Assembly (NCBI GenBank): GCA_027623875.1
Contig: JAQBUS010000007.1
Span: 1-16,626, forward strand
From: Pseudomonadota bacterium
Lineage (GTDB): Bacteria; Pseudomonadota; Alphaproteobacteria; Rhodobacterales; Rhodobacteraceae
DNA length: 16,626 nt
Reading direction: 5' to 3'
The notes below the pieces were generated by a model. It was not told the origin of the DNA and searched no databases. It saw only the letters and a list, made by a program, of their open reading frames with translations. Shown here piece by piece: positions 14,536 through 16,626 of the stretch. The translations under genes and the position numbers were made by a program. Within the stretch, counting starts at the first letter, position 1. Every line of letters begins with the position of its first letter.

Positions 14536-15102
14536 GTGTTTGAAAAAAGTTCAACTGTTCTGGTGGTTGCTTTAGAAGATGAGTTGCCGAAAGTTATGCT
14601 CCCAGGGTGGAGGATTTGCTATACAGGTGTAGGCAAGATTAATGCAACATTTTATCTTTTTCAGGAAATCATGAAGTATAAACCCGAGACTATTGTTAAC
14701 TTTGGAACTGCCGGATCTCTAAGGCAAGATCTTTCTGGGTTACAAGAGGTTTCGATTTTTAAACAAAGAGATATGGATGCAAGCGGTTTAAGTTTCCCTA
14801 TAGGAGAAACGCCGTTTGATACCATTGATACAATAGACAATGCACGGAACGGATTGTCTTGTGGAACTGGAGACAGCTTTGTGAAAGACAGCCCGAAACT
14901 CCTAACAGATTTAGTTGACCTGGAAGCGTATGCTCATGCGAAGGTGTGTAAATTACTCGGGATTAATTTTTTTTGTTTTAAATATATTTCGGACGAGGCT
15001 AATCAGAATGCTGAATTGGATTGGAATTCTAACTTGAAGAGAGGTTCGGAAAGTTTTGTGGAAAGGTTTACTGCATTAAACGGATGTAAAGAGTTTAGTT
15101 AG
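14536..15102 (+). CDS. Short nucleosidase of the MTA/SAH nucleosidase (PNP/UDP) superfamily
   Basis: A 188-residue protein of the purine nucleoside phosphorylase/MTAN fold. It is expected to cleave the glycosidic bond of 5'-methylthioadenosine, S-adenosylhomocysteine or a related nucleoside, which would serve methyl-cycle recycling. Visible motifs are VVALEDEL (10-17) with the N-terminal acidic cluster, TGVGKINA (30-37), VNFGTAGSL (54-62), CGTGDSF (109-115), VDLEAYAHAKVC (127-138) with E130 as the expected ribose contact, and the ISDEAN segment with D153 as the expected catalytic acid. At 188 residues it is about 40 shorter than typical MTAN proteins (about 230), mainly in the central region, but no key motif is lost. 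It starts with GTG, with TAAAGG six bases before it. Probably co-transcribed with the SDR upstream. Confidence 0.82.
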   Translation: MFEKSSTVLVVALEDELPKVMLPGWRICYTGVGKINATFYLFQEIMKYKPETIVNFGTAGSLRQDLSGLQEVSIFKQRDMDASGLSFPIGETPFDTIDTIDNARNGLSCGTGDSFVKDSPKLLTDLVDLEAYAHAKVCKLLGINFFCFKYISDEANQNAELDWNSNLKRGSESFVERFTALNGCKEFS

Positions 15103-15138
15103 ATCTTTATCTATTAAGTGCAACTTCCAAAACTCTGC

Positions 15139-16146
15139 TTACCCGACGGCAGATTTAGAAGTTAAGGTATGGAGTACTTCAGCAACGATACTATAAGAAT
15201 GCAGCCTAGCATCATGGCTATGTATTGCTCCCGAAATTATGAGTTCGTCAGGTTTATAACTCGAAATTAACTCGCTAAGTTTTTTGTGTACGGTCTCTTT
15301 ACTTCCGGTAGCAGAACAAGAAAGAGATTCATTTACACTTGAGAGGATAGCGGGAGGTATATGATCTCTAATATTTTCGATAGGGAATGGTAATTTTCCA
15401 GGTTGACCAGTTCTCAAACGTACAAAAGATTGAATTTGCGAAGATCTTAAATACTCTGCTTCTTCATCTGTATCAGCAGCACATACTCCTGCTCCCATCA
15501 TAAAATAGGGCTCACTCAACCATTTAGAGGGCCTAAATGTAGTGCGGTATGTTACTAATGCTTGTTCGAGCATAGCTGGGGCAAAATGAGATGCAAAAGC
15601 ATATGGCAACCCCATATAAGCAGCAAATTGAGCCCCATAAAGACTAGATCCAAGGATCCATATTGGAACTTTAGTTCCCTCGCCAGGTACAGCTCTTATT
15701 CGGGTTTGGGAAGTAGGGTCGTCTAGATATTGGATTAGTTCAACGACATCATCTGGGAAGTTATCATTGTTATCCATATTTCGCCTAAGCGCTCGGGCAG
15801 TATCCATGTCACTACCTGGTGCTCGACCAAGGCCCAAATCTATTCTATCTGGGTAAAGGGTAGCGAGAGTTCCAAATTGCTCTGCAATGACCAGTGGAGA
15901 ATGGTTAGGAAGCATAATACCCCCGGCGCCTACACGTATTGTTTTTGTGCCGGCAGCAATATGCCCAATAACCACGGAGGTGGCTGCACTAGCAATGCCA
16001 GGCATGTTATGGTGTTCCGCTAGCCAGTAACGACGAAAGCCAAGGTTTTCTGCGTGACGGGCTAAATCTAATGAATTAGCTAAAGCATCTTGTGCTGTGT
16101 GACCTTCTGGTACTGGCGACAGGTCAAGTAATGAGAAATGATGCAT
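15139..16146 (-). CDS. yhbW: Luciferase-like (LLM class) flavin-dependent oxidoreductase, YhbW type
   Basis: A 335-residue TIM-barrel oxidoreductase of the bacterial luciferase-like superfamily, using FMNH2 or F420-type cofactor; bacterial members like this one are FMN-linked. The sequence closely parallels E. coli YhbW throughout, with the same length: FSLLDLSPVPEG (4-15), YWLAEHHNMPGIASAATS (40-57), GGIMLPNHSPLVIAEQFGTL (75-94), RIDLGLGRAPGSD (101-113), WILGSSLYGAQ and FASHFAP are all present. The substrate of YhbW-type proteins is not established; alkanal-monooxygenase-like or quinone-related roles are only guesses. AAGG five bases before the ATG supports the start. It converges on the nucleosidase gene with a 36 bp gap and no clear terminator between them. 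Confidence 0.92.
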   Translation of the reverse strand: MHHFSLLDLSPVPEGHTAQDALANSLDLARHAENLGFRRYWLAEHHNMPGIASAATSVVIGHIAAGTKTIRVGAGGIMLPNHSPLVIAEQFGTLATLYPDRIDLGLGRAPGSDMDTARALRRNMDNNDNFPDDVVELIQYLDDPTSQTRIRAVPGEGTKVPIWILGSSLYGAQFAAYMGLPYAFASHFAPAMLEQALVTYRTTFRPSKWLSEPYFMMGAGVCAADTDEEAEYLRSSQIQSFVRLRTGQPGKLPFPIENIRDHIPPAILSSVNESLSCSATGSKETVHKKLSELISSYKPDELIISGAIHSHDARLHSYSIVAEVLHTLTSKSAVG

Positions 16147-16626
16147 TTTTACCTTGATTGATCAAAATTATAAATACCTTTATTTAAATAGGTTATAAGA
16201 ATAAATATAAAAAATATTAAACTGGTTACTTTTCTTATGATGTTCCAGTCAAGCTACGAGCCAAGATAACTTTGCAACTCTGTTTCGATTTCGTTATTAT
16301 TTAATTAGTATTTTAGCACAATCATGGATTGATACCATCTCTATTTGTCGCTCCTTGCCTAGGAAAGGTAAAGACCCAATCTAGTTTTAAATTCTGGTAA
16401 GTTAGAAATTGAAGTTCCCATCTCTATTTTAAAAGCTGTATGGTGGTTATTAAATTGGTTTATTGCAATTGTCTCCAAAATATTGTTAATTCTGTAACAT
16501 TATGCAGTCGATCCTGGGTTAACTTTACCGAATTTGAGAACTTCAAAAGTATAAGTAGTATACGGATGTATCGCTAAATTTTAAGTCTCACTTAGTATTT
16601 TGTACAAAAACCTGATTAATATAGTG
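16147..16626. other. AT-rich gene-free right end
   Basis: This 480-base stretch should contain the promoter of the flavin oxidoreductase (minus strand). I find no gene with an acceptable start and ribosome binding site. The palindrome TTGATCAA lies at 16158-16165 just ahead of that gene. A plus-strand frame ending at 16497 is open for about 40 codons and includes KLEIEVPISILKAVWWLLNW, but it has no ATG or GTG at its beginning, so I do not call it a gene. Confidence 0.5.

Noticed and set aside
1..16626. CRISPR array, toxin-antitoxin pair, phage or defence island
   Set aside because: No regularly spaced repeats, no cas, nuclease, integrase or toxin-like pair; the gene content is peripheral metabolism.

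Overview
This 16.6 kb window looks like chromosomal DNA from an AT-rich, gene-dense marine-type alphaproteobacterium (inferred from a DUF1127 mini-protein, the alphaproteobacterial style of the class IV aminotransferase and SDR proteins, short intergenic gaps and low GC). It carries about 16 protein genes, one of them broken by a frameshift and one cut off by the left edge, plus one tRNA and two small genes below 50 residues. I see no integrase, transposase, phage gene, CRISPR array or defence gene.

Layout. 1-1578: the 3' end of a TauD/TfdA-type dioxygenase converges on a minus-strand MFS carrier. 1579-3500: an AT-rich regulatory gap, a lone family 2 glycosyltransferase, tRNA-Arg(TCG) with encoded CCA, and a mostly gene-free stretch holding a candidate 39-residue membrane peptide. 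3504-10430: an all-minus-strand metabolic block. In transcription order it is acyl-CoA synthetase, Gfo/Idh/MocA dehydrogenase, class IV (branched-chain type) aminotransferase, a frameshifted EamA permease, a MarR/HpaR-like repressor and an HpaB-type flavin-dependent phenol hydroxylase. The last two overlap by 14 bp and form a clear regulator-enzyme unit. 10661-16146: short units of mixed orientation: an SDR with Phe in place of the catalytic Tyr, a CPBP-family membrane protease-like protein, an EamA permease, DUF1127, a classical SDR followed by a short MTA/SAH-nucleosidase-like protein, and a YhbW-type luciferase-like flavin oxidoreductase. 16147-16626 holds no convincing gene.

How the genes may work together. 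The theme is peripheral catabolism and uptake of small organic compounds: an alpha-ketoglutarate dioxygenase, three small-molecule permeases (one broken), aromatic ring hydroxylation under MarR control, acyl-CoA activation, transamination and several NAD(P) or flavin oxidoreductases. Only the marR-hpaB pair and the SDR-nucleosidase pair are supported as co-expressed by spacing; other links are inference from shared strand and proximity.

I did not find a convincing new multi-gene system. The best leads are small: a palindrome over the start codon of what looks like a leaderless marR transcript, a symmetric repeat array upstream of the 13714 SDR, a 39-residue hydrophobic peptide, a start-less protein-like reading frame beside the tRNA, and the EamA frameshift.
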